Origin: Oopsacas minuta
Lineage: Eukaryota > Porifera > Hexactinellida > Lyssacinosida > Leucopsacidae
DNA length: 64,000 bases
NCBI GenBank assembly: GCA_024704765.1
Contig: JAKMXF010000300.1
Coordinates: 62,001 to 126,000, forward strand
Reading direction: 5' to 3'
Below are positions 22,301 to 32,493 of the stretch, one piece after another. The notes beneath the pieces were generated by a model. That model saw only the letters and a list, made by a program, of their open reading frames with translations, was not told the DNA's origin and did no database searches. The translations under genes were made by a program, and so were the position numbers. Every line of letters begins with the position of its first letter. Position 1 is the first letter of the stretch.

Positions 22301-22642
22301 AAAAATGATTGCGATCACAATCACGATCATTTTTCCGATCACATTTCTGAAATTTATAAGCGCATATAGGGAGATGCTCTGTTACCTGGGGCAGTCCGTC
22401 CGTTCGGGCGGCCATGCGAAATCTACCAGTCCGATTGCCATGAAATTAGTACATACATTTTAAAATACATTTTGGGGTCTAGATTAGCACATTTTCAAAT
22501 TCTGTCTGCCAAAAAAGATCGAAAATATGATCGAAAATTTCTCGGGAAAAAATGATCGCGATCTTACACTCGATCACTGTGTATAAAATGATCAGCGATC
22601 ATCCTCCGATCGTCAAAAACAGATCCCGATCGTAATCATTAA
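22301..22642. mobile_element. GATC-rich non-autonomous element
   Basis: The ends AAAAATGATTGCGATCAC and GATCCCGATCGTAATCATTA are imperfect inverted copies. The interior is unusually dense in ATGATCGCGATC-type palindromes and has a GC-richer patch (CAGTCCGTCCGTTCGGGCGG). There is no coding capacity. Element boundaries are approximate. Confidence 0.45.
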
Positions 22643-23090
22643 TTCCCATCACTGCATCTTATATTACGTCATAATTAATATGAAATTATACTTTTAGTTA
22701 ATTATTTCTGATATCGTAAATGAAGTTATAATATGTTAATGATATTTCCTTAGAGTTTGTGTACTTTACTCGTTCTGTGTAATCTTGTTTCATGAGCACA
22801 CTGTTTCAACTAAAGATCTCAAGATTGACCTTACCCAGTAATCATGAGTTCTTATTGCTGAATGTAAGCAAAAGATTAATTCCATACAAAATCAACAACA
22901 ACACTCATTAGCTACTGAGCAGATCACTTTATATAATCAATATTAAAGATAAATAATCAACGATTAGGAACACAATTTCTCTGTTGGTCAAAACGGTTCA
23001 AGTACGCATATTGAGGGCAATTTTGTTGTATACCACATCATTGCACCGTGCATATTGCCTTGTCGCATGCAACAATATTGTAGGTAATAG

Positions 23091-23114
23091 TTGCATCGTG
23101 TATGGTGGGCTTAA
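23091..23114. mobile_element. Terminal repeat of TTAA-type MITE
   Basis: GTTGCATCGTGTATGGTGGGC followed by TTAA matches the right end of the element at 4125-4222. The other end (perhaps near 22990) is not clearly recognisable. Confidence 0.45.
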
Positions 23115-24646
23115 GTGAACTGAGACGAATCAGACAACAGAAAATTCCACCTTCCAGGACCGAAAAATTCATCTATAATCATATATGAAAGTAGTTTCGC
23201 ATACTCACTTGGCAGTGAGCACTATAATACTTATAAATGACAATTTAACATGTAACCACATCCGGACAAAAATAATTAACTTTCATTTTGTTCTTATTTT
23301 ACTTTAAAAACCTTCAAAATCAATTTCGATCTTCTTACACGAGTAAATTTCTAGAATTAATTAACAAGTAGTCAATAGTAGATAATAAATCATTGAATCA
23401 TGAAATTGTCTCGATAGATTAGTCGGAAATATGATTACTAGTACAAGTATCCCCAGGCTAAAATGGAGGTTCAATAATACCCAGAGGAAATATTAATTAA
23501 TTCTATCAATATATTATATTCGCCAGATGATTGGTACAATCCTCCTTTTGGTAGAGATAACAGTTCAATATTACAAATTGATATGATAATAATCAGAACG
23601 GTGAAATCTATACTGTATTTCAATTCTAATCTGTAATGAAGTTAGAGTTGATAAGTCCAATATTATTCAGGAATATTTTGGTACAAATGAGAGGGAAAAT
23701 CTAACGGTTAGTTCTCCCATGCTGTATGAACCCAAATATACCAACATAATTATCAAACATTATGTGGAAGTTCCATCAGCTGTACATCATTTCAAAGCGT
23801 GGTTTGGTCAGGCAGGAACATGTGATTGAGCAATTCTTCTATACCTAAATACAGAGTCCATCAATCAGATCCTGAATAAATTCAGCTATCTGTTAAAGTG
23901 GTTTGACGTCATAGCTATATGTACGTTTATTGAAATAGTTACCTACTTGAGAGATATGCAGTCTTTTGACATTTAGATATCATATAGCCATATACTAAAA
24001 TATGATTTAACTGATATCAGAGACATCTCATGGGTCACTTCACTAGATTTGCTTATGAGTATCCATTTGCTTTGTGCATAATACTGCGAGGGAAGGATTA
24101 TATGAAAACTGTTATCAGCTATTTAGGAGGATCAGGAGACATGATTCTAGTAATCATAAATTGACTTCACGCCCTGATAGTAAGGCAATCGTGACACAAT
24201 TATTATTATTGGGTAATTTGAATAATATTAATTAGAGGAACTGCTGTATTACAAAATTAAAAACAGGACTCACGCATATTATGACGACATTTATTGGGGA
24301 AAATATAGATTCAAAATCGGAGAATATGAATTCTGATTTGTCGAAATAAGTTGTCCGAAATTTACAACTAATATTATTAGATGTATAGTCAATACAGCAA
24401 AATAAATAAGGATAGCATCAGTTTGGCTAATTATCATAGCTAATAAGCATTGACTATTGAATATTCGTGAATAAATTGAATTATATTTGTGACAGCAGTA
24501 AGTGATAGAGTTTCATCAAGAGATGAAATCGTAAAAATATAATCGTTACTTCCTTTAAAGGTATACAAGTCCAGACTAGATCATGAAAATATTTAATCTA
24601 CCAACCAAATTTATTTCGCTAAACGGACATTTCGTAATATGTGCAC

Positions 24647-24711
24647 ACTCCTTACAAACACTCCTTACAAACACTCCTTACAAACACTCCTTACAAACAC
24701 TCCTTACAAAC
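24647..24711. repeat. Tandem repeat, 13 bp x 5
   Basis: The unit ACTCCTTACAAAC is repeated five times without change. The frame across it is not convincingly coding. Confidence 0.9.
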
Positions 24712-27552
24712 TTGATGTATAAACCAAACAAATCAATACTATCACAATTCATAAATATATTAATTTGCAATAATATAAATATTATTATTGTTTAGTGTAA
24801 ACAATGATATGAAATCTTTGTTTTCCTAACTTACCATAATACAATTATTAATGAACTAATCGCAGGTATAATTAATACGCGATATTACGTCAGTAGAATA
24901 TTTTCACAATCGTGTGCGGAAATCTCTACAGTGAAATAGAACAACTAAACGTGAGTGTATGTTTTTCTTAATTGCTTTTCAGGGTTCAAGTTGTCAGTAG
25001 CATTGTCAGTATGCATGATGTATATTGTCAGCCATATTAATTATTAGGTCTTACAAGAATACAGATATTCCCCGAAACAGGAATTACATTTCCAAGTAAC
25101 CCAACGTTTTACTATTATATTAAGGTGAGCTGAGCAAGAAATGACAAGTAAGCAAGCGTTTGTGTGAGTTTCTGAATAGAATTCTGAATAAGACTATTTA
25201 GAAAAACCATGAAACATAAATTATTTGTTTAGTTGAAATTAAATAAGAGCTACGGTGTTGTGACATTCAAATTAGGACGACTCCATCTTCCGGTCCATTT
25301 TTCATAAATTGAGTACGTGAAATGGCCTTCCTTTCAGATGGGACAACGTACTATGATTCCGAAAATAAATACGCAATATTATAATATAATTAAAAGTCTT
25401 AATAATACTATTAACATATACCAAACTGAAACGGAAATTACTTGACATTAAGATGCAATTCGAATGTTACTCTAATGTTATCTACTATTGATCTCAAAGT
25501 ATCAGATAGAGACAATTCAATATTCGTAGACAATTATAATTTCACATATCTTTATTAAGATCATTAACTCAATAAAAGCTGTGACGTACACAATGTGCTA
25601 AATAATCAAGTAATTAACCAACGCACTTATCACGCGTAATATTTGTAATCATAAATACTATTTCATGGCAAATAGGCTATGAGACATACTAGGGCCAAGA
25701 TAATACAGTAATCATAATTCTGGATATGATTATATTTTAATAATATAGATTAATAAATATTGTCATTTTGGAATCCTATGACATTTTGCTCATGGAATGT
25801 TCCCTCATTCAACTTTGTTATATTAACTTATAATTCAAACTATTTCCCATGTTTATTTAAAGCGAACATCGTGAAACAAAAAATCAGTAGAATTTCCATG
25901 AAGAATTTTCAGCAGAAATGCCTTTTTCCGCTGTATTATGCAAACTAGTTTATAAGAGACATCTGGCAAGAAGAAATGTGCTCATGTTGTATACGTATAA
26001 AACATACATTTAGGAGTGCACGTAGGATTGTTATGAACAGGCACATACCTGCTATCAGTAACATACAAACATTATTCCTAGCAAAATTGTTTCCTATTCA
26101 TTAGTTATACTTACAATTATCAGCAAAAATATATTATTAATTCAGCAATCTCACGTATATGTATGTATAATCATTTCTATGTAATAATCTATAAAAGTTT
26201 ACTACCTATATAGTGCCATAATTATTGCCATATGTTTGATAAAATTCGATGAATCATAAATTCTTAGAAGCACTTAGCACCTCACTTCATCATTTTATTT
26301 ATCAATCGTATTTACATAATATTAGCAATTCATTATCGTCATTACGTTGAATATTAATATGAATCAAATTTTGCCCAGATCTTAATTAATTAGAATATGT
26401 TATCTTGTGAGGTTAATAATGATATTTGTGTCTAGAAATGCTTGAGGATAAAACGTATTATAGTGAAAGGTAGATATCTATTTTTATCATGATCAAGTTT
26501 GGCATTTCACGATTAAACTATATTTGGTAAATGCGTATTGTATATGTAAGTAATAAGCATTCCTTACTGCAAACCTACCTACCTCATTGTATCTGTACAT
26601 TCTAGCAATAAAATACTAATTATACTCTAAGAGTACTGGATAATGTTTCTTCAAAGATACGATAATTACTGTTACTCTCACCCCCAGAAGCTAAGATCGT
26701 TTGATATTATAAAATGCTTTGACAGTTGTGTATAAGTATAATTGTATTGACACAATAACTAGTCTGAACCAGGAGAGTTAACATATGATGAGACTTCAGT
26801 CTCGTAAAGTACCATATGCTATATACTAGTGTATTCAACAAAATAACAATCAAACAGAGCGATGGTTATAGATATTTCGAATTTGAGTTTAGAGATTATT
26901 TCATTACTTTAATCAGCTTAAAGGAGGATTAAATAAACACTTACTAGTTCCCCTTCAATGATTTTCAATATCTATTACGTCGGTTCTACTTCCTCCAATA
27001 GGAATATGAAATTTGCAAGACTTCTGGTGTATGTATTAACCAGAGTACCGCATTTCTTATTGATTCTATTACCAAAGCATTTAGCTGTGGAAGGAAGTAG
27101 GTATGCTAGAACTGTATACTTCCAATTGATGTGTGTTGTTTAAGCAAGATTCTTACACATGATGTTGTCTGGTATAATAGTTTAGCATACGATGATAGAC
27201 TTGAAGGCTAGTACAATATATTACAATTTCCAAGTAATCATATTTAATTGCAAATACCGCATTTTGTAAGAATATTAAACTGCCTTTTTTTGAGAGAATT
27301 TATAAATTAGACATTCTTTTGTTTCTTATAAGATGACATCATATACTGGTTGAAGGTTAATTTGTGTAAAATACATAATGTTGAGATTGTGTTCTAATAG
27401 TTAAGTTATAGGGACACAAGTGAAGTAGCAATATATTTATTTAACCAAAAACTTGTTGGAGAGAAGTTGTTGGCATTTAAAACAACCCACTTTAAATATT
27501 TAAGTTTAAAAGTGTGTGTTTGAATAGCCATAATAATTAATATATATAGCAG

Positions 27553-27914
27553 ATATCGGTTATAAGAACATGGTCGAGAATTGGACTACATACCGGTTAT
27601 GCTTTTATAGCCGGTATGTAGTATATAGTGGATACAGGTTACGAGAAAACTTAAACACATTTGGATGTAGGAATCATATTATAGAAAACAGTTCTCATAT
27701 ATATTTTGTATTTTTGGCTGATTCTACAAACATATCGGTAATGAGAACCAATTTTACTACTATTCTAAGAGTGGTCTTATAACTGGCATAATTATATTGG
27801 GGTAGTAGCAACCGTATTCCAGTATAATGTTCTTATAACCGGTTTAAATTCTGTGGAGTTTAATACAAAAGATTCCGAATTCAAGTCAAGGTTCTTATGA
27901 CCGGTGTTCTTATA
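27553..27914. mobile_element. Element with GGTTATAAGAAC inverted ends and internal hairpin
   Basis: The left part has CGGTTATAAGAACA, and the right part has inverted versions (GTTCTTATAACCGGT near 27829 and CCGGTGTTCTTATATCAGGC near 27893). Inside, CTACATACCGG (27586-27596) is perfectly repeated inverted as CCGGTATGTAG (27611-27621). This looks like a transposon-derived repeat with nested ends; boundaries are uncertain. Confidence 0.45.
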
Positions 27915-29439
27915 TCAGGCATCTATTGTATTAGAGAAAAAATAGTCTATCTATTCGTTTCATTTAGAAGTGCCACGATAGCTGAGAGAGAGAGAGAGAT
28001 GATTTCATACCATCATAATGCGTGTGTAAGTCTATTGAGTAGTACATTTGCATAATTCTGAAGTTTAAACATAAGCTCTGGTGCGTAGATGTGATGGGTT
28101 GTTAATTAGGCCGTAATCTATATTAGTATAGGATGAAATGGAATTGTAATATGTCAAACCCTACCAGATTATTAATATCCGTTAGTTAGACAATACATTT
28201 AATATATCTCTTTCATTATATTTACGTCAAATAATTTGTACAATTAATTTATCAGAGATTGTGTGGGAGTTTTAACACCAAAGTGATTTCTATGTTGTGA
28301 CTAGTAAATTTAGAATGTATTATTCTTCTCATTTTCAGTGATTTGTTCATCTCTTAATATGAAAATGCAACGTATTCGGGTTCAAGTTACAAATATATTA
28401 GCAAATATATAGTTCTAGTCTAATGGTATAATTGTTATGTCAGATGATTGAAGGTGATAAGATAATATTGTACTTAAACGTCGGAACTTTCAATGTAAAT
28501 TATAGGAAGAACAAATGATGCAAAATATTGGATATTATAATTGTAAAGTACTGTCAGGGACGCGTACTATTCTATCACATTATTACTCTATCGTGTGTGT
28601 GTATATTGTACAAATTGGTAGAACAGACGGCGGTTGCTTGTTTCATATTATTAGAAGAATTTTGCTATTTGGGATTTGGTGTATCTTTAATAAGGCTCTA
28701 CTATTCACTATCTCAAATATCTACTGTAATTATATTCAATATTATTCCTTCGGAGTAATTCAACTGACAATCGAAGGTCTTATACATTATCCTAATAATT
28801 GTTCATTAACGAAGTACTGTAAATGTAATCTAGAATTTAGCATCAATAGTCCAAATAGTTGTATCTTAGGTCAATGATTTATCTTATCAAACCTTACTAT
28901 CCGAATACTTTTTATGCAAAGATTCCTATGTTTCGATAGTACCCATTTTGGTAAAATCTATATTTATCTTGATTACAGGTCTAATTCGGTCGATATATCA
29001 TTCACAATACTCAGGTTTATATCATCATAGCAGATAAGTTTATTTCTGGAATAGGATTAAAGTTCATAAACGGATTACTGATGAAGAAGAGCTAAGATAA
29101 TTCTTAGTGCACTAACGGTGACAATTCAACTGTGAGTAATGATCTTATTTTGTGGAATTTCGACCCTATGTTTAAGTGTTATCTACTGTGAAGATAATTA
29201 ACATGGCTTATACATGATGATGAAGACATGATGAAATCTGTGAATTGAAAGAATTGTAGAATCCTAAGTCTTCAATTGAGTCATTAAATATAAAGAACTA
29301 TGGATAAGTGAGTATATTAGACAGGGAGTATGACTCTTATGTATACAGAGACATTCGTGTACAAAGCTAGTGCGACGTTTGTTATAAATATATGGTACAC
29401 AAAAGTCGTGATGATTGTACACAAGCGTCGCAGTGGCAA

Positions 29440-29604
29440 AGATGCCAACTCTCACGGTTATCCAGCGATTTCATGGATTTCTAGCTCCATTTAAATGTAC
29501 TTCTGAAAGTTTTCCAAATCAATAAAGTCTCACCCTTTCTCAAGGGTAGTCTCACAAATTTTCAGACGGATTCTAACGGATCCTTGAGATGGAAGTTGGC
29601 ATCT
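29440..29604. mobile_element. 165-bp element with 11-bp terminal inverted repeats
   Basis: AGATGCCAACT at 29440-29450 is exactly inverted as AGTTGGCATCT at 29594-29604. It sits just upstream of dispersed repeat copy B. No coding capacity. Confidence 0.45.
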
Positions 29605-29622
29605 ATGCATTAGCATTGTCTA

Positions 29623-29848
29623 AGTATGACATTAGTGAAATAGTTAGCTAAAATCACATAGTCACCAAGCATAACCAATACTCTTAACTAATCCTATCAA
29701 ACCCAATTCACCAAGTAAATATCGACTTTAAATATCCAAATTTACAACAAGGAGATGGTTAGACATCCAGGAGCAATATTGACACTAATCAAATGTAAAA
29801 AGCTAGTGTGACGTTTGTGTACAGATATATTTGTACACAAATGTCTCC
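29623..29848. repeat. Dispersed repeat, copy B
   Basis: This is homologous to 15329-15592. At its 3' end TTTGTGTAC and GTACACAAA form a perfect 9-bp inverted repeat around AGATATATTT. A partial third copy of this end (AAAGCTAGTGCGACGTTTGT) lies at about 29362-29415. Confidence 0.65.
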
Positions 29849-30182
29849 CTCCGAGTAGACGGGTCTAAAGGTTATACAACCTGTGTGAAATGTTCTAAAG
29901 ATTTTCAACTTTCAAGACCTGTTAAAATTCTACTACGAACAAATACATAATAGTATATTACACATTTTGGCAGTCTTTTCATCTTTTGTACAACTTTCGA
30001 AAAAATGTACTCCTAGATCCTATATTATTGTTTAAAGCATTTCTCTAATCCGAACGAATTATTTTTGCAATTGGAGTACTACTTCAAATTATCGTCCCCA
30101 CGAGGAGTTAATATACTCCCTAGCGGCCTCGCAGAAACGTGTAGCAAAAGCAGAGGTAACTACAAATTTATGTTACCGATAT

Positions 30183-30351
30183 TGTAGACTCCGCTGAATA
30201 GGGTCACATCGGGATCAGGCCTGTTTGACCAGATTAAGCGGAATAAAGGTGTTGGCCCGATTAACCGGAGTAACACTGCACTATTTGTATGGTCCTGTTT
30301 CTGGCAAAGTGGCCTGACTAACCAGTGGCTCTATTAGCGGAGTTTACCGTA
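30183..30351. mobile_element. MITE-like element with imperfect TIRs
   Basis: TGTAGACTCCGCTGAATAG (30183-30201) pairs with CTATTAGCGGAGTTTACCGTA (30331-30351) as imperfect terminal inverted repeats. The interior has AACCGG and GTGGCC motifs and is partly shared with 4367-4413. Confidence 0.5.
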
Positions 30352-30494
30352 TTATCATAAATCAAATACCCTGGCTACTGTAAAAACGTGAATGTAACAA
30401 ATATTGATTTTAATAACTTGAACTATTAATTAGAATCTAAAAGTGACGACAAATAATAATAATGGAAAAAGCTTGTCTATAAGAAATATAAGGT

Positions 30495-30968
30495 TTATTC
30501 TGGATATTTAGGATACCAAGGTTCATGATTAAAGTTTGGAAATATTAGTCTAATTTCCCTTCTCACATCATCTTGAGTATCTGAACAATGTATTGCATTC
30601 ATAGTCTCATTAGAAGCAAAACGTGCTCGCAGAGAATTCTCCCTACAACCTTCTTTGCCTTTCACTAAAATACTAAAATCTTCTATAGCATTATGTTTAG
30701 ATAAAATACATGCAATAACTGGACCGGTTATAATGTATCGAATACATCTTTTGAAATAGAATTTTGATCTTTTTGGATAATAGAATCTCTTCGCTTGAGC
30801 CGGGGAAAACTGAAATGTACGCTGTTGTACAATTTCAAAACCTTCATTATGTATTCTCTCAAATACTGCTTCTGTTTTTAATCGCATTTGGACTATTTCT
30901 GGTTTTAATATTGCCAGTGTTATTTGCTTTATTTTGTTTGTACTCATTTCTCTAATAAAAATACACAC
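30495..30968 (-). CDS. NME6: Nucleoside diphosphate kinase 6-like
   Basis: The 157-aa NDK-domain protein is most like NME6. It has ITLAILKPEIV at the N-terminus, TGPVIACILSKHNAI in the middle, REIRLIFPNFNHEPWY at the end and an expanded loop before the active site, as in NME6. The catalytic His sits in NAIHCSD (His127), where NDKs usually read NxxHGSD. NDKs transfer phosphate between nucleotides; NME6 is mitochondrial and reported to depend on a partner protein for activity. The segment between helices reads YPKRSKFYFKR rather than YxEHxGKxFY, so substrate-side residues differ. A second ATG at residue 8 (30945-30947) could be the true start. Confidence 0.85.
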   Translation of the reverse strand: MCIFIREMSTNKIKQITLAILKPEIVQMRLKTEAVFERIHNEGFEIVQQRTFQFSPAQAKRFYYPKRSKFYFKRCIRYIITGPVIACILSKHNAIEDFSILVKGKEGCRENSLRARFASNETMNAIHCSDTQDDVRREIRLIFPNFNHEPWYPKYPE

Positions 30969-31397
30969 TGGTACATAAATGTGTTTGCATATAGACGTGT
31001 ACGTATGACTCAGGGATAAGAATTAAAACATTGTGGCGAACACTTAATTTGAGAACAACATAAACCACTGAGATCAACACTCAGCCTGAAGTATAGTCGG
31101 TACAGTAATATCTACTCCATGGCTCTGCAATATGGGAATCTCATATAAATGTATTGTATGTACAAGTTTTGAAACGGTAAATGATATTTTACTGCTCGTA
31201 AAAAGTGTTCTAAAATTTGTATAACTGAAATTTGAATTTTGACAACATAGCTTAATATTCTGAGTAAACACTCGGATTTTTCTATTATCAATATTATACA
31301 AACAAGATATCAATATTATATATGTTATAGGAGAGCAGAGATTACAAACATACAAAATATAAATAACAAAAAGTAAATGTCAAATGTCTATCAAGTT
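30969..31397. other. Intergenic gap, NME6 to Rab-like gene
   Basis: This holds the upstream region of NME6 and the 3' flank of the minus-strand GTPase gene. A 93-codon minus frame at 31074-31355 has no recognisable similarity and is probably chance. Confidence 0.35.
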
Positions 31398-32021
31398 TTA
31401 GTTACAACATTTACCCCCTGCCTCATCAAGATTGACATTAGGATCAACATTAGTGTTGGGTTCTCTGGGATGGTTGGGCTTTTTGTTAACCATTTCCATA
31501 ACACTGTGTGCCATATTTATAAACACTTTATCCACAGAATTCTTTACTTTGAGATCGTACTCCAGATAACTCATTTGCTCTGATTCAGCAAACTGGGTGG
31601 CTTTGTCCGTTTGTACTTGCCGCTCGTAGTCATAACAACCTGTTACGTTACCAACAACGATCTTTGGAATGTTTGGATTTTTAACATGTTCATCAGCTTC
31701 CTTCATCCAATACTGAATAGAATTGAATGAGAGCTCATCTTTTACATCAAATACCATGATGATACCATGCGCGCCTCTGTAAAACGATGACGTCATAGAT
31801 CTGAATCTCTCCAACCCAGCTGTATCCCATAAATGAAGTTTTATTCGCTTCCCATCCAATTCAATAGGCTTTACTTTAAAGTCAATTCCACCTACTGTTG
31901 TGTTGTCAGCTCCAGTAGTTTTACCATCGTTGATATAAGTTGATAGAAGTTGAGTTTTACCTGAACTAGCTTCGCCTAATAGTAATATTTTGAAAAGTTG
32001 GTTGTATGAACTAGTTGCCAT
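31398..32021 (-). CDS. Atypical Rab-like small GTPase
   Basis: The 207-aa protein has a Rab fold: P-loop GEASSGKT (Lys22), switch I with TVGGIDFK, switch II WDTAGLERFRS, YRGAHGIIMVFDV, and a C-terminal KCCN that can be geranylgeranylated. It resembles Rab1/Rab8/Rab35. Two hallmark residues differ. The catalytic Gln of WDTAGQE is Leu70, a change that blocks GTP hydrolysis when made in other Rabs and Ras. The guanine-specificity motif NKxD reads NVTG (residues 125-128), and the SAK loop is replaced by YDLK. It may be locked in the GTP state, bind nucleotide weakly, or be decaying, but the frame is intact. It would act on membrane traffic if functional. Confidence 0.85.
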   Translation of the reverse strand: MATSSYNQLFKILLLGEASSGKTQLLSTYINDGKTTGADNTTVGGIDFKVKPIELDGKRIKLHLWDTAGLERFRSMTSSFYRGAHGIIMVFDVKDELSFNSIQYWMKEADEHVKNPNIPKIVVGNVTGCYDYERQVQTDKATQFAESEQMSYLEYDLKVKNSVDKVFINMAHSVMEMVNKKPNHPREPNTNVDPNVNLDEAGGKCCN

Positions 32022-32493
32022 CTTCGCTATTAATTAAATAATTAAATGAATTCTTTATAAATACTAACTAGTTATGATTGCTTCTAATCTCACTCTCAAA
32101 TACCAGATGGAAACCTGGTTGTTATGTGAAGCTTGATTAGAGTGAAGGTAAAAACAGTTGACTTCATGTGATTTATGATTTGTTATCGTTTACATACGAA
32201 TATTAATTAGTGGATATTTCTCATCTTGTGCAAACATTGAATTAGTAGAATCATTATGATTCAATAATCGTCAAAGAGCAGTTCAAGCAGTACAGTGTAA
32301 ATCAAAATAGTAGTGGCTAGTTACAAAATTAGATTTGCAAGAAATCTCGTGTTTTTGTAGGATTCTCTTAAATATATATCGAGTTTGTGAATATAATAAA
32401 TTCGCATAAAATATAATAAATAGGTAAAAGCCTAATACGTACATGATGCGTAAAAGTGATGAAATCGAATAAAGTGTGGTTGCTTTTGTAAAA
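32022..32493. other. Intergenic gap, Rab-like gene to TRP-type channel
   Basis: This is upstream sequence for the GTPase gene and 3' flank of the channel gene. No repeat family or extra gene is recognised. Confidence 0.35.

Larger units (their letters stand above)
21885..30494. other. 8.6-kb gene-poor region with repeats
   Basis: I find no reliable coding region; frames such as 28515-28877 have no recognisable similarity and AT-driven composition. The stretch carries a GATC-rich element (22301-22642), a MITE end (23091-23114), a 13-bp tandem repeat (24647-24711), an inverted-repeat element rich in GGTTATAAGAAC motifs (27553-27914), a GA run (27983-27998), a TIR element (29440-29604), a dispersed repeat (29623-29848) and a TIR element (30183-30351). 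Confidence 0.5.

Noticed and set aside
24583-24795. 70-codon frame with repeated LLTNTPYKHSLQT peptide
   Set aside because: The repeat peptide is simply the translation of the 13-bp tandem repeat.
28515-28877. 120-codon plus-strand frame
   Set aside because: Sequence is low-similarity, Ile/Tyr-rich as expected from AT-rich DNA, with an overlapping frame of similar quality. No domain recognised.
7569-30494. tRNA, rRNA, snRNA or CRISPR-like loci in the gene-poor region
   Set aside because: I looked for tRNA T-loop and anticodon-arm patterns, U6-like text and regularly spaced repeats and found none that I could support.
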